Assembly (NCBI GenBank): GCA_019925095.2
Contig: CM034414.1
Location: 5,566,501-5,630,500 of the forward strand
Length of the DNA: 64,000 nucleotides
Direction: 5' to 3'
Source of the DNA: Dendrolimus kikuchii
Taxonomy: Eukaryota; Arthropoda; Insecta; Lepidoptera; Lasiocampidae
Part shown: positions 54,585-63,708 of the stretch, one piece after another
Layout of the letters: each line of letters begins with the position of its first letter
Position numbering within the stretch: the stretch's first letter is position 1
Translations under genes and position numbers: made by a program
Notes under the pieces: model-generated
Told to the model about the DNA's origin: nothing
What the model saw: the letters and a program-made list of their open reading frames with translations, nothing else
Databases searched by the model: none

Positions 54585-55300
54585 TCCATCGAGGGCTTTT
54601 AGTACCAACACTAATGTATGCCAGTGAAAGTTGGTATGGCAGAAGAAGCATGAAAGTAGAATAAGCGCAGTTGAAATGATAGCTTTGAGTAGTGCATGAC
54701 AAGAGTTGAAAAAGAAATGTTAAGTTGTTTTGAGCATGTAGATTTTTTTTGTGTGTTTATGGCTTGGAAACTAGGCCTATAAACCAGGCGCAATTTTATT
54801 GTAGGCTACAAACGACGCCGTATAACGGAGTTCTTATGAAAACTCGAAGGGCCACATTTGACTATGCAGTTCACACTTCTTACAAAAACACATAATTACT
54901 ACTCAAAAACTATCAATATCCTACAACTATTGTTCATTTTAGAGAGATTTTACACATTTTTAGAAAATAAAACTGCACAGCACAACGTCCCCTTTCATTT
55001 CCCGCCAAAAACCCTGAGCATGTAGAGAGTATGAATGAAAGCAGAACCACAAAACAAGTATATGACTTGGTTAGAGTTGGTTGGTAGACCGCGACGTACA
55101 TACCAAGAACAAATAGCAGAAGCGTTAAAGAAAGGTCAGGTAATAAGCACCTGAAATAAACGTGTATGTATAAAGAGATTAATGAAGGTTGATGAAGCGG
55201 AAAGTGTTTGTCAGGATCGTAGCAGGTGGAAATCCATCATCTCTACCTATCCCAATGAGAACAGGCATGACAAAATGTATGTATGTATCTTTTTTTTATT
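54585..55300 (+). pseudogene. RTE LINE ORF end, interrupted by a retroposon
   Basis: 54595-54742 and 55015-55300 are two halves of one RTE C-terminus: GLLVPTLMYASESW, then MLSCFEHV, [insertion], then GRPRRTYQEQIAEAL in shifted frames, KRLMKVDEAESVCQDRSRWK and STYPNE, followed by ATGTATG repeats. It is a diverged subfamily compared with 18737 and 61140, with several stops. The insertion is the family E retroposon at 54743-55014. Confidence 0.7.
54743..55014 (-). mobile_element. Retroposon family E with 12-bp target duplication
   Basis: Flanked by TGAGCATGTAGA at 54731-54742 and again at 55015-55026. On the minus strand it goes from TTTTTGGCGGGAAATGAAAG to GGCCTAGTTTCCAAGCC and an A-rich tail. 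The same element at 21290-21570 is on the + strand. Confidence 0.85.
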
Positions 55301-55349
55301 AAACGTGAGATGTGTGGGGCGCATCTTTATTCCAGAGGGAATTAATTCT

Positions 55350-55545
55350 AGTTATTTTGAAATTGATTGTGTACTAGCAGAAGGTGATGTCAGGAGCCTT
55401 AAGAACAGACGAGCTTGCATGACAAGAGTTATGAATGTCAAAGAGGCAAGTGAGGTGTGTAAGAATAAGCCTAAATGGCACTCTGTTGTTCGTGCCTACC
55501 CCGCAAGGGAACTGGCGTGAAGTTATGTATGTATGTATGTATTTT
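55350..55545 (+). pseudogene. RTE LINE 3' fragment (TATG-tailed)
   Basis: EIDCVLAEGDVRSLKNRRAC, then MTRVMNVKEASEVCKNKPKW and YPAREL followed by stop and TATG repeats. A second RTE copy directly behind the diverged one. Confidence 0.75.
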
Positions 55546-55924
55546 GAAATTCACTTTTCTCGGTCCTGTGCGGTTTCTTGCCAATTACTGGCTCCTAGTT
55601 CCGACAGGTCTGCCTCTACTCTGTCCTTCCAGCGATATTTAGAAGAAAGTGGGATGTTCTCGTTTCAGAGACCAAGACCCACTTTGGGTCCCTGAGCCAA
55701 GGGAGTAAGTAAGTATTTTGAAATTCAAAATCTCAAGGATCCCTAAAACGGTGTGGAAAGCATAAAAAATAAATACCCTATGTCTCTCTGCTGCCACTTC
55801 GCTCCTGTGTTACATTAATATGCTTTTGATTGATAACTTTTTGTAATGAAAATATGTTTTTTACACTCTGCTAGCAGTGTGAGGAAATTAATTTTGGTGA
55901 TGAGATTGTTATATAGGCTCATGT
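55546..55924. other. Intergenic; possible RTE 3' flank
   Basis: 55560-55700 has moderate GC (TTGCCAATTACTGGCTCC, CTTCCAGCGATATTTAG) and is unrecognised. Confidence 0.3.
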
Positions 55925-56009
55925 ATATCTATATATTAATACGCAAAAACTTTGTACCCTTTGTTACGACAATTTCGCGGACGGAGGAGTATGAAATTTC
56001 GCACACTTA

Positions 56010-56223
56010 TCTTATCTTAATATATATAAATCTCGTGTCACAATGTTTGTCCTCAATGGACTCCTAAACTACTTGACCGATTTTAATCAAATTTGCACAC
56101 CGTGTGCAGTTTGATCCGACTTGAAAGATAGGATAGCTTACATTTGGATCCGGTAGGTGGCGCTGGAATCGGGTTCGAAATTTTATTTCTTCAGGGCAGA
56201 ACAACGTCTGCCGGGACAGCTAG
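56010..56223 (+). mobile_element. Helitron type 3, precise ends
   Basis: TCTTATCTTAATATATATAA start and GCCGGGACAGCTAG end, inserted in the CACTTA/TAGTTT site of family H between A and T. The element at 57744-57952 occupies the same site in another copy. Confidence 0.85.
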
Positions 56224-56453
56224 TATTAATATATAAAGCTGAAGAGCTTGTTTGTTTGAACGCGCTAATCTCAGGAACTACTGGTCTGATTTGAAAAATT
56301 CTTTCAATGTCGGATAGCCCATTTATCGAGGAAGGCTATAGGCTATATATCATCACGCTAAGACTAATAAGAGCGGAGCAGCAATGAAAAATGTTTCATA
56401 ATCAGGGGTTTTGAAAACAAATTCCACGCGGACGGCGTCGCGGGCACAGCTAG
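56224..56453 (+). mobile_element. Helitron type 1, adjacent to type 3
   Basis: ATTAATATATAAAGCTGAAG to CGCGGGCACAGCTAG. It sits directly after the T that follows the first Helitron, so it landed at or beside that element's end. Confidence 0.75.
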
Positions 56454-56767
56454 AAGTTTATATAAAGAAGAAGCAACAAATGCTAATATTTTGTTTAAAT
56501 TATGCGTAAAAAATACATTAAATCATTAAAAAAAAACATTACACACACTACTATGTATTTGACACACACACGCATATACCTATTTTGTTTATTGTTAAAG
56601 TCAAATTCACGTTGTAGCTTTGGCGAAATCTGTGATTATAGAAGTATAGTCTTTGACAACAAATAAGTATTATGGTCGAATTTCGTCTACGGGCAACCAC
56701 TAGCTAGGTATAGATATGTAAAAAATGTTAAAAAATAAATATAGTTCTGTATTTCGCTGGTGGTTTT

Positions 56768-56953
56768 TATTTATTGCATGAGTTCAGCAGACAAGCAGAC
56801 GGCCCATTTGATTGAAAGCGGTTACCATCACCTATGGACATTTGCAACACTAAAGGTGCTACAAATGCGCTGCTGCTCTCTTAAGGGAGACTGGAACCTG
56901 GTCGCTAATGCCGGAACACAACTCAAGGTTGTTATGGCGGCATACTCTAGACC
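56768..56953 (-). mobile_element. SINE-A, left arm of inverted pair
   Basis: TTATTGCATGAGTTCAGCAG to CATACTCTAGAC in reverse; truncated at the junction with the next copy. Confidence 0.8.
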
Positions 56954-57218
56954 TGTCGTAAGAGGCGACAAAACAACCCACAGCCAGGTGGTAGGGCATT
57001 TGCCCGACTGGATGGCTACCACCCCTGGTCTAAAGTATGTCGCCATAACAACTTTGAGTTGTGTTCCGGCATTAGTGACCAGGTTCCAGTCTCCCTTAAG
57101 AGAACAAACAGCAGCGCATTTGTAGCACCTTTGGTGTTGCAAATGTCCATAGGCGATGGTGACCGCTTTCCATCAAGTGGGCCATCTGCTTGTCTGCTGA
57201 ACTCCTGCAATAAAAAAG
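56954..57218 (+). mobile_element. SINE-A, right arm of inverted pair
   Basis: CTGTCGTAAGAGGCGACAAA to GAACTCCTGCAATAAAAAAG. Head-to-head with 56768-56953. Both arms carry GCAGACAAGCAG where other copies have GCAGACAGGCAG. Confidence 0.8.
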
Positions 57219-57562
57219 AATTCTTAGTAATACCTTTTGTGCTTTATTTACATTTATTTATTATATATTAATGTGTTCTTAGAAATGATTAAATTGATTT
57301 TGACCAAAATGTCATTTCGAAAAAACACCCGGATACACGCTAATAAGGGTTCGAAATAAACACATTAGCCGACATAACAAAAAAGGCATGTTATGTGTTT
57401 TAATATTATTTTGAAATCAACACTTTGACTTCTTCGTCCTTATTTTTTACTAGCAGATCACTATTTTTAGGCAAAGAAGCTAAATTCATGCAGCTTTATT
57501 ACATGTAGGTATTTATAAATACCATTAATAATATAATAATTAATGTTAAAGATTACACTTCT
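57219..57562. other. No feature seen
   Basis: AT-rich intergenic sequence. Confidence 0.4.
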
Positions 57563-58041
57563 ATAATCACAGATTTCGTCAAGGCTACACTGTTAATTTG
57601 ACTGGAACAAAAGAGTATATATGCGTGTGTGTGTCAAATACCTACATGGTAGTCTGTGTGATGTTTGTTTTATTGATTTAACGTATTTTTATGAATAATT
57701 TAAAAAAATATTAGCATTACTCGCTTCTTCTCTATATAAACTACTAGCTGTCCCAGCAGACGTTATTCTGCCCTGAAGAAATAAAATTTAGAACCCGATT
57801 GCAGCGTCACCTACCGGGTCCAAATGTAAGCTATCCTATCATTCAAGTCTGATCAAACTGCACACGGTGTGCAAATTTGATTAAAATCGGTCAAGTAGTT
57901 TAGGAGTCCATCGCGGACAAACAACGTGACACGTAATTTATGTATATTAAGATAAGTCTGCGAAATTTCATATTCCTCCGTCCGCGCAATTTTCGTAAAA
58001 AGTGGTACAAAATTTTTGCTTCACGTAATTAATATACAGAT
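57563..58041 (-). mobile_element. Family H element split by one Helitron
   Basis: Reverse copy: ATAATCACAGATTTCGTCAAGG ... CGCTTCTTCTCTATATAAAC, then the Helitron 57744-57952, then TAAGTCTGCGAAATTTCATA to TTGCTTCACGTAATTAATA. Confidence 0.75.
57744..57952 (-). mobile_element. Helitron type 3, precise ends
   Basis: On the minus strand TCTTAATATACATAAATTAC to GCTGGGACAGCTAG, between A and T of family H at the same position as 56010-56223. Confidence 0.85.
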
Positions 58042-58496
58042 TTTATTCATATTAGGTTAAATAATGTGTAAATATTTAAAGTGTGATTGTATGTAATTAA
58101 TATAATAAATAAGAATATTTTTGAAGTGAAACTTCTTTAGATCGGTTGAGATTTGAAACTCGATGAAACTAATAGGCGACACTAAAAGAGATAAACATAT
58201 AAATCTATAAGACGATACAAGTTTTACATTGTGTAGCACAGATTAGAGACTCAATAAGACAGATGATTAAATATAGGTCCAATTTGGCCCGAAAGAAAAA
58301 TGATAATAAAATTATTTAGAATAAAAGAGTGAAAATTTGAAAATGATACTTATAAAGTTGAATTTTGAATTATAATATGTTGACGGATGTAGTCTAAAGG
58401 AATTGTATTTATATTAATAAAGTTTTAGAAGAATTATCTGTGAGTATATTTCCTGAAGTTTCACTTCTACTGCGTGCACACAATTTTTTTTAGGAT
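58042..58496. other. No feature seen
   Basis: AT-rich intergenic sequence. Confidence 0.4.
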
Positions 58497-58537
58497 AATT
58501 GTTAAGCGATAAGGCCGGCTATTGTTCTATAAAATAT

Positions 58538-58967
58538 TGTTAAGACCGACAAAGACAAATCCACACCTGCATACCTGTAGAAACACACTTTAATACCTTT
58601 CGGCATTCGGACTTCTTTTGTTTACTTTGTGTTTAAAATTTGCGATTAGAAAACAGCCCATTGTGTATTGTAATCTTTTATGGCAATCATTAGCCAGGTG
58701 TGATTCTAGGAAATTCGGTCACGCGGCCAGACAGACATATTGCATCTGTGCAGTATAAAACAATGCCTCGAAGCAAGACTTGTGTACATTCGGTAATCTT
58801 TTTAGTGACGGACTTTGTGCGTGTATTTGAATTACGATCCTCTGCATTTTGTTTGGACTCATTGCGTTCGGTTATATTTGTACCTGTGTTATACGTGTTT
58901 GTATGGTTCTAATAAACTGTATAATAATTCTAACGTCATTTTAATTCGAGTCCTGCAACTTGTAACA
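58538..58967 (+). mobile_element. Solo LTR with ATAT target duplication, copy 2
   Basis: TGTTAAGACCGAC start and AACTTGTAACA end (TG...CA), flanked by ATAT (58534-58537 and 58968-58971). Contains GTATAAAACAATGCCTCG as a TATA-like site and AATAAACTG as a poly(A) signal. About 430 bp; compare 33010-33481. It is inserted in a LINE tail (GTTAAGCGATAAGGCCGGC upstream). The internal retrotransposon genes have been lost by recombination. Confidence 0.75.
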
Positions 58968-58971
58968 ATAT

Positions 58972-59179
58972 CATAACTGAAGTTTTATTTCAGTTATATA
59001 TATGTCTGTGTATCTATGTGTATATGTATATTGTATATATATATTTTATATGGTTATATACTTATCTATTACATTATTATTATCACACTTATTAGTATAT
59101 TATATTATATATATTATCATTAGTATAATTGTCAGCTGCACGCCAACAAATTGTTGTAAATAAGATATTTGTCCATCCA
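58972..59179. other. AT-rich low-complexity DNA
   Basis: TATATGT-rich sequence without recognised element. Confidence 0.4.
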
Positions 59180-59520
59180 AAGGTTGCCTGGAAGAGATTG
59201 CTTTAACCCTTTAGCTCACTATTAGCACATATGTGTCCGCGATGAGAGTGCAGATCGCGTTTGTGCACGTGATCGTTAATTGTGATGTTGTCTCACTCTG
59301 TTTATATAGGAGTTGTATGATTTGTATGAAATGGGTATATTTTCTTGGTATATTACGAGATACTGATAGTGTTAGTCTTGCGGCTTTTTGGTATATCAAT
59401 AATTGTCTTAAGGGGCAATAAGACTGCCCATTGTACTACTACCTTCTAATTTTAAGATATGAAAATATGTTACTGTTTTTATGTTAGTGTACAATAAAGA
59501 GTATTGTTGTTGTTGTTGTT
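59180..59520 (+). mobile_element. LINE 3' tail split by a 190-bp TTAA-flanked insertion
   Basis: AGGTTGCCTGGAAGAGATTGC is followed by TTTAA at 59201-59205, then foreign sequence (CCCTTTAGCTCACTATTAGC to ATCAATAATTGTC), a second TTAA at 59408-59411, then the rest of the tail (GGCAATAAGACTGCCC, GTGTACAATAAAGAG) and (TTG)n. Confidence 0.5.
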
Positions 59521-59667
59521 ATTTTGGTGAGCAATAAAATGTTATCGAATCTAATCTATATATAATTATGATTAATTATACATTATACTGTTCTTCCTTT
59601 TTTTATTTTAGTTGTTTTTAATTTAATTATACCTAGACATCAGTTGTTAAAAGTATCCTCTCAGTCA

Positions 59668-59800
59668 GGTTGCCTGGAAAAGATCGCTTTAAGCGATAAG
59701 GCCGCCTTTTGTTTTGTCGTTAAATTATTATAATTATTTATTCTGTTAATGTTTATTTTGGTGAACAATAAAGTGTTTTCTATTGTATTCTATTCTATTA
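59668..59800 (+). mobile_element. LINE 3' tail with hairpin
   Basis: GGTTGCCTGGAAAAGATCGC, TTTAAGCGATAAGGCCGCC and GGTGAACAATAAAGTG, then a TCTAT-type tail. The hairpin AGATCGCTTTAAGCGAT is nearly perfect. Confidence 0.65.
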
Positions 59801-59829
59801 ATTTCTTATTTTTATCTAAAGTGATAAAA

Positions 59830-60162
59830 GTGAGAAATTAATCACATTGAATTCAACCGGTTCTTATATCTTACCGAACGTTCATCTGCCTCTCTATCGG
59901 TTAAAATTTGACATAAGCTCTATAAAAGTAATGTCAGAAATTCAGAATTCAACCGATAGTAGGGCAAGTTCTCGCCCTATGGTGGGCATTATTAAATTCA
60001 TTTCCCTCTCATGGCAACAGTCCAGCCGAGGTAAAACTCCTTAGGGAGCTCCCTCGAGCAAGTTGCATTCCGGGCTCGAGCGCCTTCACTTCGCGAAGGC
60101 ACTCGCCCCAAAGACCCCGGTAAAGTTGTAAGGTCTTCGGACCAACAACAAATTCAAATTCT
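59830..60162. other. Repeat-like moderately GC-rich DNA
   Basis: Contains GCTCGAGCGCCTTCACTTCG and CGAAGGCACTCGCCCC, a small hairpin, and AGTAGGGCAAG, which also occurs in the tandem units that follow. Class not known. Confidence 0.35.
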
Positions 60163-60438
60163 AAAGTCAAGTCCAATAAAAAAAAAAGTAGGGCAAGTGA
60201 ATGAATAACAAGATATAGGAACTGGTCGTGAGTGGACCATCTGTTTTACCAGCTTCACAATAAAAAAAGGGAACGAATAGAAACTCGTACAAAAACAAAA
60301 CATAAAGTCAAGTCCAATAAAAAAAAAAGTAGGGCAAGTGAATGAATAACAAGATATAGGAACTGGTCGTGAGTGGACCATCTGTTTTACCAGCTTCACA
60401 ATAAAAAAAGGGAACGAATAGAAACTCGTACAAAAAAT
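60163..60438. repeat. 141-bp tandem duplication
   Basis: Units 60163-60303 and 60304-60438 start AAAGTCAAGTCCAATAAAAA and are identical across nearly the whole overlap. The second unit continues into ATTCACCCTGTCAG. Very recent. Confidence 0.9.
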
Positions 60439-60439
60439 T

Positions 60440-60540
60440 CACCCTGTCAGAAATCGAACCCGGTACCTCTGCGTTCCACTAAACTAGAACCAACGCTAAA
60501 ACTACTAGACTACAGACCGTCGATATAAGAACCCTTTACA
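60440..60540 (-). mobile_element. tRNA-like SINE head
   Basis: On the minus strand: GTCTGTAGTCTAGTAGTTTT, then GTTTAGTGGAACGCAGAGG and ACCGGGTTCGATTTC (B box). Looks like the tRNA-derived 5' end of a SINE whose body would be the duplicated units at 60163-60438. Confidence 0.5.
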
Positions 60541-61139
60541 CTTGAATAAACTATTTAAACGTTATAAGGGGTTTATGGAAATGTCAAAGCTAATCTATAC
60601 GATTAAGGGAGCATGCACAATGCATATTTACCAATATTATTTACAAAATATTTTTTCATGATTCGTCGAGCGCAGCGGGACGCGCGCTGCGCTTTTGTCA
60701 AATGTAAAAAGGTATCGGCGCATACGGGGTGGCATCTACACCTTATTTTTTATTACTACAAGATAAATTATTGGATAAAACTGTAGTTAAATTGAGTCTT
60801 TAGAGGATTAAGATAAATTAATTTCTAACTTTAAATGTGACTTGAGTTGTCTTAGAGCTGATTTTTCAAGCATCACACAAAATTACTCATTGAATAAGAA
60901 ACAACATGGCAAATTAAAAATGACAGTTGCAAGAAATAAACACTTGAAATGTTTGAATTGATTACATTGATTTACCTTTGAATTCAGTCAGGTTATAATT
61001 TGTTCTATTTGTAACTTTCATCTGATGCTTGTAAAGTCGACCCTAAAGTGAGTAACACACTACGCAGATACAGTAAGATTTCTGTATCTGAGAGCGCATA
61101 TCTCTCTATGTAATTCAATAAACTAGCACACGCAGTGCA
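60541..61139. other. Intergenic; CG-rich patch at 60660-60740
   Basis: CGTCGAGCGCAGCGGGACGC and GCGCGCTGCGCTTTTGTC stand out; unrecognised. Confidence 0.35.
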
Positions 61140-61690
61140 GATAATTTGTACATACATACATAACTTCACGCCAGTTCCCTTGCGGGGTAGGCACGAGCCA
61201 CAGAGCGCCATTCAGGCTTATTTTTACACACCTCACTTGCTTCTTTGACATTCATAACTCTTGTCATGCACGTTCGTCTGTTTTTAAGGCTCCTGATATC
61301 ACCTTCTGCTAGTACACGATCAATTTGATCATGGAAGGTGTGTCGTGGCCTTCCACGACTTCTGCATCCATTCACTTTTGCATTGTATATCTGTTTAGTC
61401 ATTCTTTCCACATGCCCGAACCACCGTAGCATTCCTTTCCTTACCTTCACCCCGACACTCTCTTTCAGACCAACTCTCTTTCTTACTTCGGTATTACGAA
61501 CGCGGTCCGCGAGCGTCACTCCGCAGATTTTTCCCAGCGCACGCATCTCGACCGCGTTTACTCTACTTTCATGCTCTCTCTTCCATACCCAACTCTCGCT
61601 TCCATACGTGAGCGGAGGTTGATACCTACACAACGCGGTGCTGGTGCACCGGGTTGTGTATGGTAAGCTGGGCCTTCTGGCTGAGGTTCG
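61140..61690 (-). pseudogene. RTE-clade LINE reverse transcriptase, C-terminal part
   Basis: On the minus strand from about 61690 to 61166: QKAQLTIHN..., LTYGSESWVWKREHESRVNA, VEMRALGKICG, KGMLRWFGHVERMTKQIYNA, DRVLAEGD, CKNKPEWRSVARAYPAREL, then stop and the TATG tail. Compared with 18737-19269 it lacks T-H-D-E-R after HVER and has a small inversion/hairpin around 61625-61665 in place of H-N-A-V-L-V-P. Palm and endonuclease are missing, so it is 5'-truncated. Confidence 0.8.
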
Positions 61691-62578
61691 ATAATTTGTA
61701 TTATCGTATAATGTATTTGCAGGCACCGACCGATATCGTAAGGTAGTGAAAATAATATCTGCTTATAAAAGTATATCTGCAGACAACATCTGCAGGTATA
61801 AATAGTCATACACCCAATATTGTGTAATAGGGGTTTCAAATCAATTTCCTCCTTTGAACCTTTAGATGAACAAGATCTTATTTTTACTTCTTATTATTTT
61901 ATTCTTTTGAATCTAGGATTTCGTCAGTATTTTTCCAATTTCAAAACACCGTCCGTATGAACCGACACACAGGTAGCCGTGTACAGTTGGTAACAAAAGC
62001 ACAATGCGCACCACTGTAACCCCATTGTGTGTGATCATAATGTAATGTGCTGTAGCGAAAATGTGGATCGACGGATAGCGAAGGTTAGTTGGTACAGGTG
62101 AGTGCGAAAGTAGAAGAATAATTTTACAAAGTCTTATAACTCCTCGATAATCTTTAATAGTCCATGAAAGATGTACCGTTAGGAACCGGTTCCCTACATT
62201 GTATTAAAAGGAACGTTTTACATTGCCAAAGGTTAATCAGACTATTCGTCCACCCCGTCAGCGCTCCGCGTGCCACTCGGTAAACCGACATTCTTGTGTA
62301 AGTCATGAACGATATAATATTCTTGTGCAGGTAATGAACTATTTATTACAAACTATGATTCGATTGCTAACAAAGAAGGTCCCAAAGAATGAATGACCTA
62401 TTTAGTACTATTAAGGTGGACTAGTTCAGTGACCAAATTGTACTTTACTCTGATTTTTAATTACTTGGACTAAAATGACAGCTATGATCGTCCTTTTTTT
62501 TAAATTCATAAGTGAGTTGTATGAGTTGTATCAACTACTCTCTACTCTCAGTAGGATCCTACAGAATTTCTATAGAAA
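61691..62578. other. No feature seen
   Basis: Intergenic sequence without recognised structure; 61700-61800 has repeats of TATCTGCAGG-like words. Confidence 0.4.
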
Positions 62579-62593
62579 TTCTATAGGATTATA

Positions 62594-62894
62594 ATAATAA
62601 TATCAGCCCATAAATGTCCCACTGCTGGGCTCGGGTCTCCCATTATAGGGAACCGACAGTGTACCCGCCACGCTTGTCCAAGGCGCCTTGGCAGGTTTGA
62701 CACATCGGTTATCTCGATGTGCAGGTTGCATCACGATGTTTTCCTTCACCGTTGTTAGCACGTGGTAATTGTAACAATATGCACATTAGATCAGAAAACT
62801 GACTAAGTGGTGCATGCGTTCCGGCCAGGATCAACCCGCGCCCTCTGTATTTGGAACGCGTGAGCTAGCCGTTACGCTACCACGACTTCTATAC
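62594..62894 (-). mobile_element. SINE family I, full length, 15-bp target duplication
   Basis: Flanked by TTCTATAGGATTATA at 62579-62593 and 62895-62909, identical. On the minus strand the 5' end GTGGTAGCGTAACGGCTAGC (A box) and GCGCGGGTTGATCC (B-box-like) are tRNA-derived. The 3' end is GCAGTGGGACATTTATGGGC then TGATATTATTATTAT. A young insertion. Confidence 0.88.
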
Positions 62895-62909
62895 TTCTAT
62901 AGGATTATA

Positions 62910-63504
62910 TGTAGATATATAAGATTCAGCTCACAGTGGTGAGTTGCTTCAAGCCTGCAGCATAAACAAAGGTCGATCGCAGCTGTCATTTTCGTTTAGG
63001 TAATTAAAAATCTGTGTATAGAACGGACAGCTCACATAGATGACCGAGTAAGCCCTAGACTACTCAATCTTGGAAGATAGACTATCATAACTCTTTCATT
63101 TCGTACTTTCTGAAGTTTTATTATTTAAAACAGATTTTTTTTAACTAAATCATTTAACGACTTACATAAATGGAGTTACCACAATTTTTGAAGACAGAAA
63201 TTACTTACGACAAAGATGTATTCTACGAATCTTAACAATATAATTACGAATGTTTTATATTTTAATTCGAATTAAAATCATGACAACACTTTTGTCCACA
63301 CCTGTACTGTTTGTAAATCATAACCATGACATTATATAAAAGAGCTATAATAATACACAAATAAAATGGCGCGGACAAATCTATTGTGGTGGCAGAACTC
63401 ACGGAAACAACCCTTTCACAATGTAATTTCAGGTTATAGGTAGAGATTATGAAATCATATTGACCAATAGTTCTTTTAATATGGTGACGCGGTAAAACCA
63501 TGCT
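62910..63504. other. No gene seen
   Basis: 63165-63260 (AAATGGAGTTACCACAATTT, TACGAATCTTAACAATATAA) matches 31380-31490 loosely, a dispersed repeat. Confidence 0.35.
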
Positions 63505-63708
63505 GGAATCCGTGCAAGAATGGAGAAAGATTGCAATTACCTGCGGCCGGGCGGCCTATCGTAAGAGGAGACAAAGCAACCCAGAGTCAGGTGGAAGGTA
63601 TTTACCATTCTGGTTGGCTACCTACTATCCCTGGCCTGTTCCGGCATTAGTGGCCAGGTTTCAGCCTCCCCTTAGAGTGCGACAGCATTTGGTAGCAGCT
63701 TTGGTGTT
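63505..63708 (+). mobile_element. SINE-A copy, 3'-truncated
   Basis: ATCCGTGCAAGAATGGAG to GCTTTGGTGTT, lacking the tail and about 30 internal bases after CCCTGGCC; it is among the most diverged copies. Confidence 0.75.

Larger units (their letters stand above)
55925..56705 (+). mobile_element. Family H element split by two Helitrons
   Basis: Family H starts TATTAATACGCAAAAACTTTG, is interrupted after GCACACTTA (56009), resumes AAGTTTATATAAAGAAGAAG at 56454, and ends GGGCAACCACTAG at 56703. Compare the uninterrupted copy 39524-39856. Confidence 0.75.
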
